DNA from: F1-20-MAGs119 sp964556145
Lineage (GTDB): Bacteria > Actinomycetota > Acidimicrobiia > Acidimicrobiales > Ilumatobacteraceae
NCBI GenBank assembly: GCA_964556145.1
Contig: CAZKVD010000021.1
Span: 1 to 23,702, forward strand
Direction: 5' to 3'
DNA length: 23,702 bases
Positions 1-7,374 of the stretch are shown here, one piece after another. The position numbers and the translations under genes were made by a program. The notes under the pieces were generated by a model that worked only from the letters and a program-made list of their open reading frames with translations, did no database searches and was not told where the DNA came from. The stretch's first letter is position 1. The number at the start of each line of letters is the position of its first letter.

Positions 1-378
1 CTGATGGTGCTGTCGGTGTTCCTTCACATGGCGCGAGTGTTCTACCACGGTGCGTACAAGCCGCCGCGCGAGTTCAACTGGGTCATTGGTGTCGTTCTGC
101 TCACGCTCACGCTGCTGCTGTCCTTCACCGGCTATCTGTTGCCGTGGGACCAGTTGGCACTGTGGGCCGTTGCAGTGGGTACCAACATGATGGGTTACAC
201 CCCCGTCTTCGGTAGCCAGGTGCGTTTCGTTCTCCTCGGCGGCGTCGAGATCGGTTCCGAAACGTTGTTGCGTTGGTACGTGCTCCACGTGATCATGCTC
301 CCGTTTGTCATCGTCATCTTCATGGCCATCCACTTCTGGCGCGTCCGCAAGGACGGCGGAATTTCCGGCCCCTTGTGA
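1..378 (+). CDS. Cytochrome b6-like N-terminal half of cytochrome b, 3' part only
   Basis: The reading frame is open from base 1, so the gene begins upstream; 125 residues are visible. It is the quinol-oxidising, diheme cytochrome b subunit of a bc/b6f-type complex in the cytoplasmic membrane. By recalled alignment with chloroplast cytochrome b6, visible His9 matches the second helix-B heme ligand, and His96 and His111 (15 apart) match the two helix-D ligands. LPWDQ (residues 47-51) is the conserved Qo-side segment. The protein stops at ISGPL, exactly where cytochrome b6 ends, so the b subunit is split rather than fused as in typical actinobacterial QcrB. The next gene supplies the C-terminal half 15 bases downstream. 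The ATG at base 4 is internal. The family call is firm; only the 5' end is missing. Confidence 0.93.
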   Translation: MMVLSVFLHMARVFYHGAYKPPREFNWVIGVVLLTLTLLLSFTGYLLPWDQLALWAVAVGTNMMGYTPVFGSQVRFVLLGGVEIGSETLLRWYVLHVIMLPFVIVIFMAIHFWRVRKDGGISGPL

Positions 379-393
379 TGGAGGTTCACAACA

Positions 394-1110
394 ATGACTG
401 AGATCCCCGAACACCTCCTGAAGCGTGCGCAGGCCGCGCGTGAAAAGGCAGCCGGTGGCGACGCCTCCGGCGCGGCCGCAGGCAGCGATCGCATTCCCGA
501 CCAGTTGCTCGACCGCACCAAGGCGGCGGGTTCCGGCGTCGCGGTTGCCGACAGGCCGACTGCCGTCGTCACCGCTGCGGCTGCCGGTGGGTTGCCGATC
601 GGGGCAGGACCGGGCGGACACACGCAACGGTTGCTCACGGTCGTCAAGTCGGGTTCGATCCAAGAAGTGAAGGCCGCACCGGTCGACAAGGTCCACACGT
701 GGCCTCACCTTCTGGCCGTCGAGTTCGTCGCCGCCCTTGCGTGCACGGCGTTCCTCTTCATGTTCTCGTGGTTCGTGAACGCACCGCTTCTCCAGGCTGC
801 CAACGTCAACCAGACGCCGAACCCATCGAAGGCACCTTGGTACTTCCTCGGCCTTCAGGAATTGTTGACGATGTTCCACCCGATGATCGCGGGCGTGACC
901 CTGCCCGGCATGGGTCTCATTGCGCTCATCCTTGCGCCGTACATCGACAAGAACCCGTCGAACAAGCCCGAGGATCGCAAGTTCATCACCAGCTTGATGA
1001 CGGTGCACCTCATGTTCTGGGCGGTGCTCGTCATGATCGGTTCGTTCTTCCGCGGTCCGGGATTCAACTTCGTGTTCCCGTGGCGCGACGGCATCTTCTT
1101 CGAGTTGTGA
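394..1110 (+). CDS. Cytochrome b C-terminal half (subunit IV-like) with Ala/Gly-rich N-terminal extension
   Basis: This 238-residue protein completes the split cytochrome b. The core (about 95-238) has three predicted membrane helices (about 106-128, 166-182, 201-219). The Qo motif lies in NPSKAPWYFLGLQELL, where APWY (147-150) stands in place of the usual PEWY. Residues 1-95 are an unusual hydrophilic, Ala/Gly-rich extension holding two similar segments exactly 30 residues apart: IPEHLLKR (4-11) and IPDQLLDR (34-41), each followed by an AA. Subunit IV proteins are usually about 160 residues, so the extra length is this extension. The ATG start follows GGAGG at 381-385 with suitable spacing. 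It lies between the b6-like gene and the Rieske gene, which supports a bc-type complex. The function of the extension is unknown. Confidence 0.92.
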   Translation: MTEIPEHLLKRAQAAREKAAGGDASGAAAGSDRIPDQLLDRTKAAGSGVAVADRPTAVVTAAAAGGLPIGAGPGGHTQRLLTVVKSGSIQEVKAAPVDKVHTWPHLLAVEFVAALACTAFLFMFSWFVNAPLLQAANVNQTPNPSKAPWYFLGLQELLTMFHPMIAGVTLPGMGLIALILAPYIDKNPSNKPEDRKFITSLMTVHLMFWAVLVMIGSFFRGPGFNFVFPWRDGIFFEL

Positions 1111-1138
1111 TCATCGGAATCGAGAGAGGTAAAGACAA

Positions 1139-1993
1139 ATGAGCACTTCCCTCATCATCGCGTTGGCGGTCGTTGCAATCGTCGTTCTCGGTGGACTCGT
1201 GTTCGTCACCGCTGCGCGCAAATCAGAAGTACGTGGTGCTGGTGCGCTGTCCCGTGAGACGAAGAAGCGCGACCGTGGTGTTGCTGCTTCGGCGGCCGGA
1301 GCTTCGGGCCGTGCATACGAATCGGCAGCAACTTCGACGTCAACGGATCTCGCCGTGCGCGACTCGGTCGAACTCGCCGAGTGGGTTGCCCCCGACCCCG
1401 AAACGCTCGGCGAAACACGCCGCGCGTTCTTCAACCGTGCAACCGTCACGCTGATGAGCGCATCGCTCGGAGCATTCGGCGCATCGCTCATCGGCTTCCT
1501 GTGGAAGGGCGCGTCGGGTGGCTTCGGCTCGAAGATCGCCGTCGGCAAGATCGACGACGTGATGCAGGGCATCAAGTCGAACAAGGGCTTCATGTACTAC
1601 CCCGAAGCACGCGCATGGGTCACCGAGTACCCGAAGGATTCCCTCGCGAAGGCCGAGGCGATCTACGGCAAGCAGGCAGCGGTCTTCGCCGGAATGCAGG
1701 CCGGCGTCGTGGCGTTGTATCAGAAGTGCCCGCATCTCGGATGCCGCGTTCCTGATTGCAAGAGCTCACAGTGGTTCGAGTGCGGTTGTCACGGTTCGAT
1801 GTACAACCGCGTCGGCGAGAAGAAGGGTGGCCCGGCTCCGCGTGGCATGGATCGCTTCGGCATCGCGGTGAACAACGGCGTTCTCGTCATCGACACCGGC
1901 GCCGTGTTCGGCGGACCGCCGATCGGCGTCAACACCACCGGTCAAGAAGCCGAAGGACCCCACTGCTTGGCAGCGGGTGGAGGTGGTCACTGA
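1139..1993 (+). CDS. Rieske [2Fe-2S] iron-sulfur protein of the bc-type complex
   Basis: This 284-residue protein passes electrons from quinol at the Qo site to cytochrome c. CPHLGC (197-202) and CGCHGS (215-220) are the two Rieske boxes. Expected cluster ligands are Cys197, His199, Cys215 and His218, with a disulfide between Cys202 and Cys217. There are two predicted membrane helices, at about 3-25 and 102-122. TRRAFFN (93-99) just before the second resembles a twin-arginine export motif, which fits the known Tat-dependent insertion of actinobacterial QcrA; Tat use here is inference. Residues 27-90 are a polar linker. The C-terminus carries an extra Cys276 and a Gly-rich tail. The ATG follows GAGAGG. 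The stop is 2 bases before the diheme cytochrome gene. Confidence 0.95.
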   Translation: MSTSLIIALAVVAIVVLGGLVFVTAARKSEVRGAGALSRETKKRDRGVAASAAGASGRAYESAATSTSTDLAVRDSVELAEWVAPDPETLGETRRAFFNRATVTLMSASLGAFGASLIGFLWKGASGGFGSKIAVGKIDDVMQGIKSNKGFMYYPEARAWVTEYPKDSLAKAEAIYGKQAAVFAGMQAGVVALYQKCPHLGCRVPDCKSSQWFECGCHGSMYNRVGEKKGGPAPRGMDRFGIAVNNGVLVIDTGAVFGGPPIGVNTTGQEAEGPHCLAAGGGGH

Positions 1994-1995
1994 CC

Positions 1996-3018
1996 ATGGT
2001 CGCAGGTATCACCACGAACATTGCTTGGATCGTTCTCGCAACGATTGTCGTTGCATGGGTTTTGTACGCCACGTTCAACATCCGTGGTTCGCGTCGTGAA
2101 CTCGGTTCCGAAGTCGAGTTGGCTGCCAACCGCAAGCCCTACTACGACGACGAAATCCTCGAGGGCAAGAAGCTCGAGCGCACCCAATTGCTCGGCCTTG
2201 CATTCCTAGCCGTCATCACGGTTTCGCTGCCTCTGTATTGGGTTCTCGAACCCGGTCGCCAGTCGAATGCCGAATTCGGTTGGGACAAGCGTTTCGCCAG
2301 TTGGGGTGGCAAGTTGTTCGATGTCACCGCAAACGGCGGTTTCAACTGCGCCGGCTGTCATGGTGGCATGAAGGCCAACGGAGGCAATGCCCCCTACGCC
2401 GTCACCGATCCGAAGACGGGTGAAGTCAAGGCGGTCAGCTGGAAGGCGCCGGCATTGAACACCGTGTACCAGCGTTACTCAGAAGATGAGGTGCGCTTCA
2501 TTCTCGAATACGGACGCCCCTTCTCGCCGATGTCGCCATGGGGAACCATCGGCGGCGGCCCGATGAACGAGCAGCAGATCCAGACCCTCCTCGTTTACTT
2601 GGAGAGCATTCAGATTCCGCTCGAAGAAGGCGCAATGCCGGCAGCGAAGTCCGAGGAGATTCAGGCCGAAGCCGAGCGCCTCGTCAAAGCGGGCGCCTAC
2701 AAGTCCGTCGGCGAAGCACTGTTCAACCTCGATATCGACGGTGGCGCGTACTCATGCGCCCGCTGCCATACCAAGGGTTGGTCGTACGGAGACCCACAAA
2801 CAACCGGTGGCGGAGCCTTTGGTCCGAACCTCACCGGTGGATCGAGCGTTCGCCAGTTCCCGAGCCAGGACGAGATGATCACCTTCATCAAGGGTGGATC
2901 CGAACTCGGCAAGCGTTACGGCGAGCAGGGGCAGGGCAGCGGACGTATGCCCGGATTCGATGCGACATACACCGACGAGCAGATCAAGGCGATCGTCGAA
3001 TACGTGAGGGGTTTGTAG
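1996..3018 (+). CDS. Membrane-anchored diheme cytochrome c
   Basis: This 340-residue protein has two c-type heme sites, CAGCH (118-122) and CARCH (254-258). Met179 (in FSPMSPWG) and Met318 (in GRMPGF) are the likely axial ligands, giving two mono-heme cytochrome c domains in tandem. Two N-terminal hydrophobic segments (about 8-27 and 64-84) anchor it with the heme domains outside the cytoplasm. In the qcrCAB type of actinobacteria, the diheme QcrC instead has a C-terminal anchor and comes first in the operon, so this is a different architecture. It probably accepts electrons from the Rieske protein and passes them to an oxidase not in this window. The chosen ATG lies 2 bases after the Rieske stop, behind GGAGG; the same frame is open further upstream, but that part overlaps the Rieske gene. 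Confidence 0.92.
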   Translation: MVAGITTNIAWIVLATIVVAWVLYATFNIRGSRRELGSEVELAANRKPYYDDEILEGKKLERTQLLGLAFLAVITVSLPLYWVLEPGRQSNAEFGWDKRFASWGGKLFDVTANGGFNCAGCHGGMKANGGNAPYAVTDPKTGEVKAVSWKAPALNTVYQRYSEDEVRFILEYGRPFSPMSPWGTIGGGPMNEQQIQTLLVYLESIQIPLEEGAMPAAKSEEIQAEAERLVKAGAYKSVGEALFNLDIDGGAYSCARCHTKGWSYGDPQTTGGGAFGPNLTGGSSVRQFPSQDEMITFIKGGSELGKRYGEQGQGSGRMPGFDATYTDEQIKAIVEYVRGL

Positions 3019-3843
3019 ATGTTGTCCACTCTTCTCGCCGTTGGGTGGGAGCCCGAGATCCGTGGTGCGCTCGTCGTCATCATCGGGGCGGTGGCTCTCA
3101 TGGGCAGCGTCTATCTCATTCTCGGAACCAACATGGGTGCACGCCTGGGCTTGCTCGTGGCGCTTGCCGGTTTGTTCGGATGGATGGCAACCATGGGCGC
3201 CGTGTGGTGGACCTACGGCATCGGCCTGCAGGGACGTCAACCGACATGGAAGCCGGCAGCGCCGATCTCCATCGTCCGTGATGCACGCCTTCTCGATCGC
3301 GCCGAGGTCATTGGTGCGCCGATCAAGATCGATGCCGGGGCATCGCCCGCCGAAGTGGCGAAGATCGCCCAGGCCGAGTTGATCGAAGCCGGTTGGACGC
3401 GCCTCGACGATGCCGACCCGCGTCGCGGTCAGGCCGTTGCATCGGCCGACGACATCATCCAGAACAAGGCCGAAGAGTACGCAGCAGGGGAGTACACGGC
3501 CGTTTCGGTATACGACCGTGGTGGCGATCGGTGGCCGAAGATCACCGATGAACTCGATTTCACCGCGTTCTTCCACAAACCGCGCTATGCCCTCGTCGAG
3601 CTTGCTTCGCTTGTTCCGCAACGTACCGAACCCGGTCGCGCACCTGCCCGCCCGGTGATCGACGAAGAGCAGCCACATCGTTATCTGCTCATGATCCGTG
3701 ACCTTGGTTCCAAGCGTCAGCCTGCGGTGTTCATCACCATCGGGTCCTCCATCATCTTCCTCATCCTGTGTTGGCTCCTTCACCGTCGCGACCGTTTCGT
3801 GAAGGACAACGTCGCGGGTGAGCTGAATCCGGCGCAGGCCTAG
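3019..3843 (+). CDS. Unrecognised three-helix membrane protein, possible accessory subunit of the bc-type complex
   Basis: I do not recognise a family for this 274-residue protein. It has two close N-terminal membrane helices (about 16-36 and 41-65), a soluble region of about 170 residues (66-235), one C-terminal helix (236-254) and a basic tail. WWTYGIGLQGRQPTWKP (63-79) at the end of helix 2 looks like a conserved interface. No heme, cluster or catalytic motif is visible, and the single Cys251 lies in the last helix. The ATG directly follows the stop of the diheme cytochrome gene with no spacer, which suggests translational coupling. Its gene order, last after the electron-transfer subunits and 13 bases before nuoA, suggests a structural or assembly role in the bc complex or at its junction with complex I. 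That role is inference from position only. Confidence 0.8.
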   Translation: MLSTLLAVGWEPEIRGALVVIIGAVALMGSVYLILGTNMGARLGLLVALAGLFGWMATMGAVWWTYGIGLQGRQPTWKPAAPISIVRDARLLDRAEVIGAPIKIDAGASPAEVAKIAQAELIEAGWTRLDDADPRRGQAVASADDIIQNKAEEYAAGEYTAVSVYDRGGDRWPKITDELDFTAFFHKPRYALVELASLVPQRTEPGRAPARPVIDEEQPHRYLLMIRDLGSKRQPAVFITIGSSIIFLILCWLLHRRDRFVKDNVAGELNPAQA

Positions 3844-3856
3844 GAGTCGATTCGAC

Positions 3857-4342
3857 GTGGGTCAGTACCTCCCGATCATCGCCTTGTTGGTGTTGGCGAT
3901 CCTGTTCGGTGCTCTGAGCTTCGTCGCATCCAGGCTTCTCGCGCCGAAGCGACCGAACGCCGCGAAGGAAGCGCCTTACGAGTGCGGCATTGTCCCGGGT
4001 CGTGAACCACCGCAGCGTTTTCCGGTGTCGTTCTACATCGTTGCAATGTTGTTCGTCATGTTCGACATCGAAATCATCTTCGTTTACCCGTTCGCGGTCG
4101 ACCGGCAGTTCCTTGGTTCGTTTGCGTTCTTCGAGATGCTCGCTTTCAGCACGGTCTTCTTCATCACGTTCGTTTACGTCGTGGCACGTGGCGCGCTCGA
4201 CTGGGGTCCGGTGCAGCGTCAACGACGTATCGACTCCTCTCTTGAGGGCGTCGTGTCGTCCGCACGCACAACCACCTCGACAATCCGTCGGGTCGGCTCC
4301 GAAGGTCGCATCGAAACACCGAACGAAGGGGTGGCTGCCTGA
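3857..4342 (+). CDS. nuoA: NADH-quinone oxidoreductase subunit A, first copy
   Basis: NuoA is a three-helix membrane subunit of complex I near the quinone-channel entrance. Helices lie at about 5-27, 58-80 and 89-111. The signature loop YECG (41-44) and the acidic pair Asp70 and Glu72 in MFDIEIIF are intact. At 161 residues it is about 40 longer than usual; the excess is a polar tail (117-161) rich in Ser, Thr, Arg and Glu. The start is GTG, preceded by AGGAG at 3842-3846. The stop overlaps the nuoB ATG by one base. It opens a complete nuoA-N set. A second, dissimilar NuoA with YESG and no tail is encoded at 20839. Confidence 0.95.
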   Translation: MGQYLPIIALLVLAILFGALSFVASRLLAPKRPNAAKEAPYECGIVPGREPPQRFPVSFYIVAMLFVMFDIEIIFVYPFAVDRQFLGSFAFFEMLAFSTVFFITFVYVVARGALDWGPVQRQRRIDSSLEGVVSSARTTTSTIRRVGSEGRIETPNEGVAA

Positions 4343-4926
4343 TGGGAGTCCGCGACGTTCTCGACGAGGGCCTCGGTGGCCTGCAGCACAACTTCCTGAC
4401 CGGCCGCATCGAAGACCTCGTCAACTGGTCGCGTTCTCGGTCGTCGTGGCCTGCGTCTTTCGGCCTCGCCTGTTGTGCAATCGAAATGATGGCAACCGGT
4501 GCGGCCCACTACGACCTCGCGCGGTTCGGTATGGAAGTCTTCCGCGCGTCCCCGCGCCAGGCGGACATCATGATCGTGGCCGGTCGTGTGAGCCAGAAGA
4601 TGGCTCCCGTTCTTCGTCAGGTGTACGACCAGATGATGGAACCCAAGTGGGTCATCTCGATGGGCGTCTGTGCCTCGAGCGGCGGCATGTTCAACAACTA
4701 CGCAATCGTGCAGGGTGTCGACCAGGTGGTGCCCGTCGATGTGTACGCCCCCGGTTGTCCTCCAACCCCTGAGACCCTGATCCACGCGATCGAAACGCTC
4801 CACCAGCTCATCGAAGACGGTGAGATTCTGCGTCGCCGCAAGGAAACCGGCGCGGGCGCCAACGTCCACGTGCACGAAATTCCGGCGGGCTCTGTCAGCA
4901 CGCCCGTCATTCTCGGAAGTCGTTGA
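4342..4926 (+). CDS. nuoB: NADH-quinone oxidoreductase subunit B, first copy
   Basis: This 194-residue peripheral-arm subunit carries cluster N2, the last iron-sulfur centre before quinone. The ligands Cys44, Cys45 (LACCAIE), Cys110 (SMGVC) and Cys139 (APGCPP) are all present. FRASPRQAD (67-75) is the canonical form, with Arg68 retained, unlike the second copy. KMAPVLRQVYDQM is also typical. The C-terminus from about 165 is a variable tail. The ATG overlaps the last base of the nuoA stop codon, and nuoC follows after 2 bases, so expression is tightly coupled. Confidence 0.97.
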   Translation: MGVRDVLDEGLGGLQHNFLTGRIEDLVNWSRSRSSWPASFGLACCAIEMMATGAAHYDLARFGMEVFRASPRQADIMIVAGRVSQKMAPVLRQVYDQMMEPKWVISMGVCASSGGMFNNYAIVQGVDQVVPVDVYAPGCPPTPETLIHAIETLHQLIEDGEILRRRKETGAGANVHVHEIPAGSVSTPVILGSR

Positions 4927-4928
4927 TC

Positions 4929-5426
4929 ATGAGCGAGGACACGACCGTGACCAGTCCTGCCCCGGCGCCCACGCGGTACGGCTGTGCCGTCAGCGAGTCG
5001 CGTGGTCAGGTCGTCATCCATCCCACTCGTGAGACCTACATCGCAACGTTGAAAGCGCTCGTCGACGACACGTTCGTCCTGTGTTCCGATCTCACCGCGG
5101 TCGATTACTCGACCTACGCCTCACGTGTCGGCAAGCCGAGCGAACGTTTCGAAGTGGTGTTGAATCTCATCTCGATCGAACGCCGTGAGCGCGTGCGAGT
5201 GAGGGTTGCTGTTCCTGAGGCCGACGCAACGTTGCCGTCGGCCTTCGATCTGTATCCCGGTACCGAGGCAATGGAGCGAGAGGTTTTCGACATGTTCGGT
5301 ATCACCTTCACGGGCCACCCCGATCCTTCCCGAATCCTGATGCCCGAGGACTGGAACGGCCACCCGTTGCGCAAGGACTATGCAATCGGACGCATTCCGG
5401 TGCAGTTCAAGGGGAGCCCGTCGTGA
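4929..5426 (+). CDS. nuoC: NADH-quinone oxidoreductase subunit C (30-kDa type), first copy
   Basis: NuoC is a structural subunit of the peripheral arm that packs against NuoD. The family signature is near the C-terminus: EREVFDMFGITFTGHP (about 117-132), then RILMPEDWNGHPLRKDY. At 165 residues it is shorter than many NuoC proteins, having a short N-terminal region. The ATG at 4929 is preferred. A TTG two codons earlier (4923) would overlap the nuoB stop and adds only two residues. The stop overlaps the nuoD GTG in the form GTGA. No cofactor ligands are expected in this subunit. Confidence 0.95.
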   Translation: MSEDTTVTSPAPAPTRYGCAVSESRGQVVIHPTRETYIATLKALVDDTFVLCSDLTAVDYSTYASRVGKPSERFEVVLNLISIERRERVRVRVAVPEADATLPSAFDLYPGTEAMEREVFDMFGITFTGHPDPSRILMPEDWNGHPLRKDYAIGRIPVQFKGSPS

Positions 5427-6763
5427 CCGATCTGATCACAGCTACGCCCGGTGCAACCGCCGAGGGCAACCAAGAGATGCGCACCCGCAGCGAACTGACT
5501 GCGAAAGAAGTGATGCGTGAGATCGGCTCGGTTCTCCGCCTGTCCGAATCCGAGGCTGCGGCACTGGCGAACGAATCCGGCGAGGTTGCCGAAGATCAAT
5601 CGATGATCATCAACATGGGCCCGCAGCACCCCAGTACCCACGGTGTGTTGCGTCTCATGCTTGAACTCCAGGGCGAGCGCGTTCTGCGTTGCAAGCCGAT
5701 CATCGGTTACCTGCACACCGGAATGGAAAAGACCGGCGAGGACCTCACATTCATGCAGGGCGGCACGAACGTGACGCGCATGGACTACCTCTCGCCGCTC
5801 AACAATGAACTCGTCTTCTCGATGGCCGTCGAGAAGTTGCTCGGAATCGACGGTGACATTCCGGAACGCGCCGTATGGATGCGTATGTTGCTTTCCGAGC
5901 TGAACCGCATGGCGAGCCATCTGCTGTTCCTTGCAACAAACGGCATGGATATCGGGGCCGTGTCGATGATGATCTACGGCTGGCGCGAGCGTGAGGAAGT
6001 CCTGCGCTTTTTCCAAAAGGTCACCGGCCTGCGAATGAACCACAACTTCATCCGCCCCGGAGGCCTTGCGGCCGACCTTCCGGCGGGCTGGCGTGACGAC
6101 GTTCTCGACATCCTCGATCGTCTGCCCGATCGTCTCGCCGAGTACGACACATTGATGACTGAGCAGCCGATCTGGCGCGAGCGCCTGCAGGGCGTCGGTG
6201 TCATCACTGCACAAGAGGCGGTTGCGCTTGGCGCCACCGGACCCATTTTGCGTTCGACCGGGGTTCCGTGGGACCTGCGACGCGACATGCCTTACCTGCG
6301 CTACAACGATGTCGAGTTCGATGTCATCGTGGGTTCGTACGGCGATGCATTCGACCGCTACGCAATTCGACTCAACGAAATCCGTGAATCGATGAAGATC
6401 GTGCGTCAGATTCTTGATCACATGCCCGCGGGTGACTACCGAATCCAGGACAAGAAGGTCACCCCGCCGCCGCGTGCGCGAATCGACGAGTCAATGGAAG
6501 CGTTGATTCACCACTTCAAGATTTTCACCGAGGGATTCAAGGTTCCCGAGGGCGAGGTGTACGTCGGCATTGAAAGCCCGCGTGGCGAGATTGGTTGCTA
6601 CATCGTCAGCGATGGCTCGTCGAAGCCCTACCGCATGCACATGCGCGCGCCTTCTTTCGTGAACATCCAGTGCCTGCCGCACATGATGCGCGATGGTTTG
6701 GTGGCCGACGCAGTTGCAGTGATCTCTTCCGTGGACCCGGTCTTGGGTGAGGTCGACCGATGA
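5423..6763 (+). CDS. nuoD: NADH-quinone oxidoreductase subunit D (49-kDa type), first copy
   Basis: This 446-residue subunit forms most of the quinone-binding pocket with NuoB and NuoH. GPQHPSTHG (66-74) is intact, and His73 matches bovine 49-kDa His59. By motif alignment, Tyr122 (MDYLS) matches the quinone-headgroup Tyr108, and Asp176 (MDIGA) matches Asp160. His166 matches His150. ESPRGE (384-389) and the terminal GEVDR are standard. So this copy looks like a normal quinone reductase subunit. Residues 1-60 form an extra N-terminal region with a helical, charged stretch. The GTG start has GGGGAG upstream and a 4-base GTGA overlap with nuoC. The stop overlaps nuoE as ATGA. Confidence 0.97.
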   Translation: MTDLITATPGATAEGNQEMRTRSELTAKEVMREIGSVLRLSESEAAALANESGEVAEDQSMIINMGPQHPSTHGVLRLMLELQGERVLRCKPIIGYLHTGMEKTGEDLTFMQGGTNVTRMDYLSPLNNELVFSMAVEKLLGIDGDIPERAVWMRMLLSELNRMASHLLFLATNGMDIGAVSMMIYGWREREEVLRFFQKVTGLRMNHNFIRPGGLAADLPAGWRDDVLDILDRLPDRLAEYDTLMTEQPIWRERLQGVGVITAQEAVALGATGPILRSTGVPWDLRRDMPYLRYNDVEFDVIVGSYGDAFDRYAIRLNEIRESMKIVRQILDHMPAGDYRIQDKKVTPPPRARIDESMEALIHHFKIFTEGFKVPEGEVYVGIESPRGEIGCYIVSDGSSKPYRMHMRAPSFVNIQCLPHMMRDGLVADAVAVISSVDPVLGEVDR

Positions 6764-7374
6764 GCCGCCTCAATGATTCCAACGTGGCAATCGCCCAAGA
6801 GATCATCGCGCGTTATCCGCGACCGAAGTCGGCGCTGATTCCGTTGCTGCACCTTTCGCAGGAACAAAACGGCTACGTCACCGACGCAGCAATGAAGCAC
6901 ATTGCCGAGCTTGTCGGCGTTGCACCGGCAGAGGTGCTCGGCACTGCGTCGTTCTACGAGATGTTCAAGTTCGAGCCGGTCGGCAAGTACGTCATCAACA
7001 TCTGCGGAACGATGTCGTGTGCGCTCATGGGATCCGAAGAACTTCTCCACCATGCCGAACACAGGTTGGGCATCAAAGCGGGCGGCACAACGGCCGACGG
7101 AATGTTCACGATCGAGCACGCCGAGTGCCAGGCAGCCTGCACCGAGGCACCGTGTCTGCAGGTGAACTACCGCTACCGGTTCCGCATGACGCCCGCTCAG
7201 CTCGATGCGCTCATCGATGACCTCGCAGCGGGCAAGTTGGCCGAAGAAATTCCGGCACACGGAACACTCGCTCGTGTGCGCCAGCACATTCCCGCCGACC
7301 GTGCGGTTGGTGCGGTGCCGCCCGAAGCGCCGGGTCAAGAGCCGGTGTGGATGAACGGGAAGGCGGCACTGTGA
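6760..7374 (+). CDS. nuoE: NADH-quinone oxidoreductase subunit E (24-kDa type)
   Basis: NuoE carries the off-pathway [2Fe-2S] cluster N1a in the NADH-oxidising module. The expected ligands form a C-x4-C and C-x3-C pattern: Cys82 and Cys87 (ICGTMSC), then Cys123 and Cys127 (AECQAAC). Cys132 is an additional nearby cysteine. The thioredoxin-like core starts at about 75, after an N-terminal helical region with the conserved SALIPLLHLSQEQNGY segment. The protein is 204 residues long, with a tail of about 40 residues after the core. It overlaps nuoD by ATGA and nuoF by GTGA. No second nuoE is seen beside the second nuo cluster. Confidence 0.96.
   Translation: MSRLNDSNVAIAQEIIARYPRPKSALIPLLHLSQEQNGYVTDAAMKHIAELVGVAPAEVLGTASFYEMFKFEPVGKYVINICGTMSCALMGSEELLHHAEHRLGIKAGGTTADGMFTIEHAECQAACTEAPCLQVNYRYRFRMTPAQLDALIDDLAAGKLAEEIPAHGTLARVRQHIPADRAVGAVPPEAPGQEPVWMNGKAAL

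Noticed and set aside
2752..3783. Long reverse-strand open frame of 343 codons opposite the diheme cytochrome and the unknown membrane protein
   Set aside because: It lies wholly opposite two well-supported forward genes, gives a low-complexity His/Arg/Asp-rich protein without a recognisable domain, and is the kind of open frame expected from high-GC codon bias.
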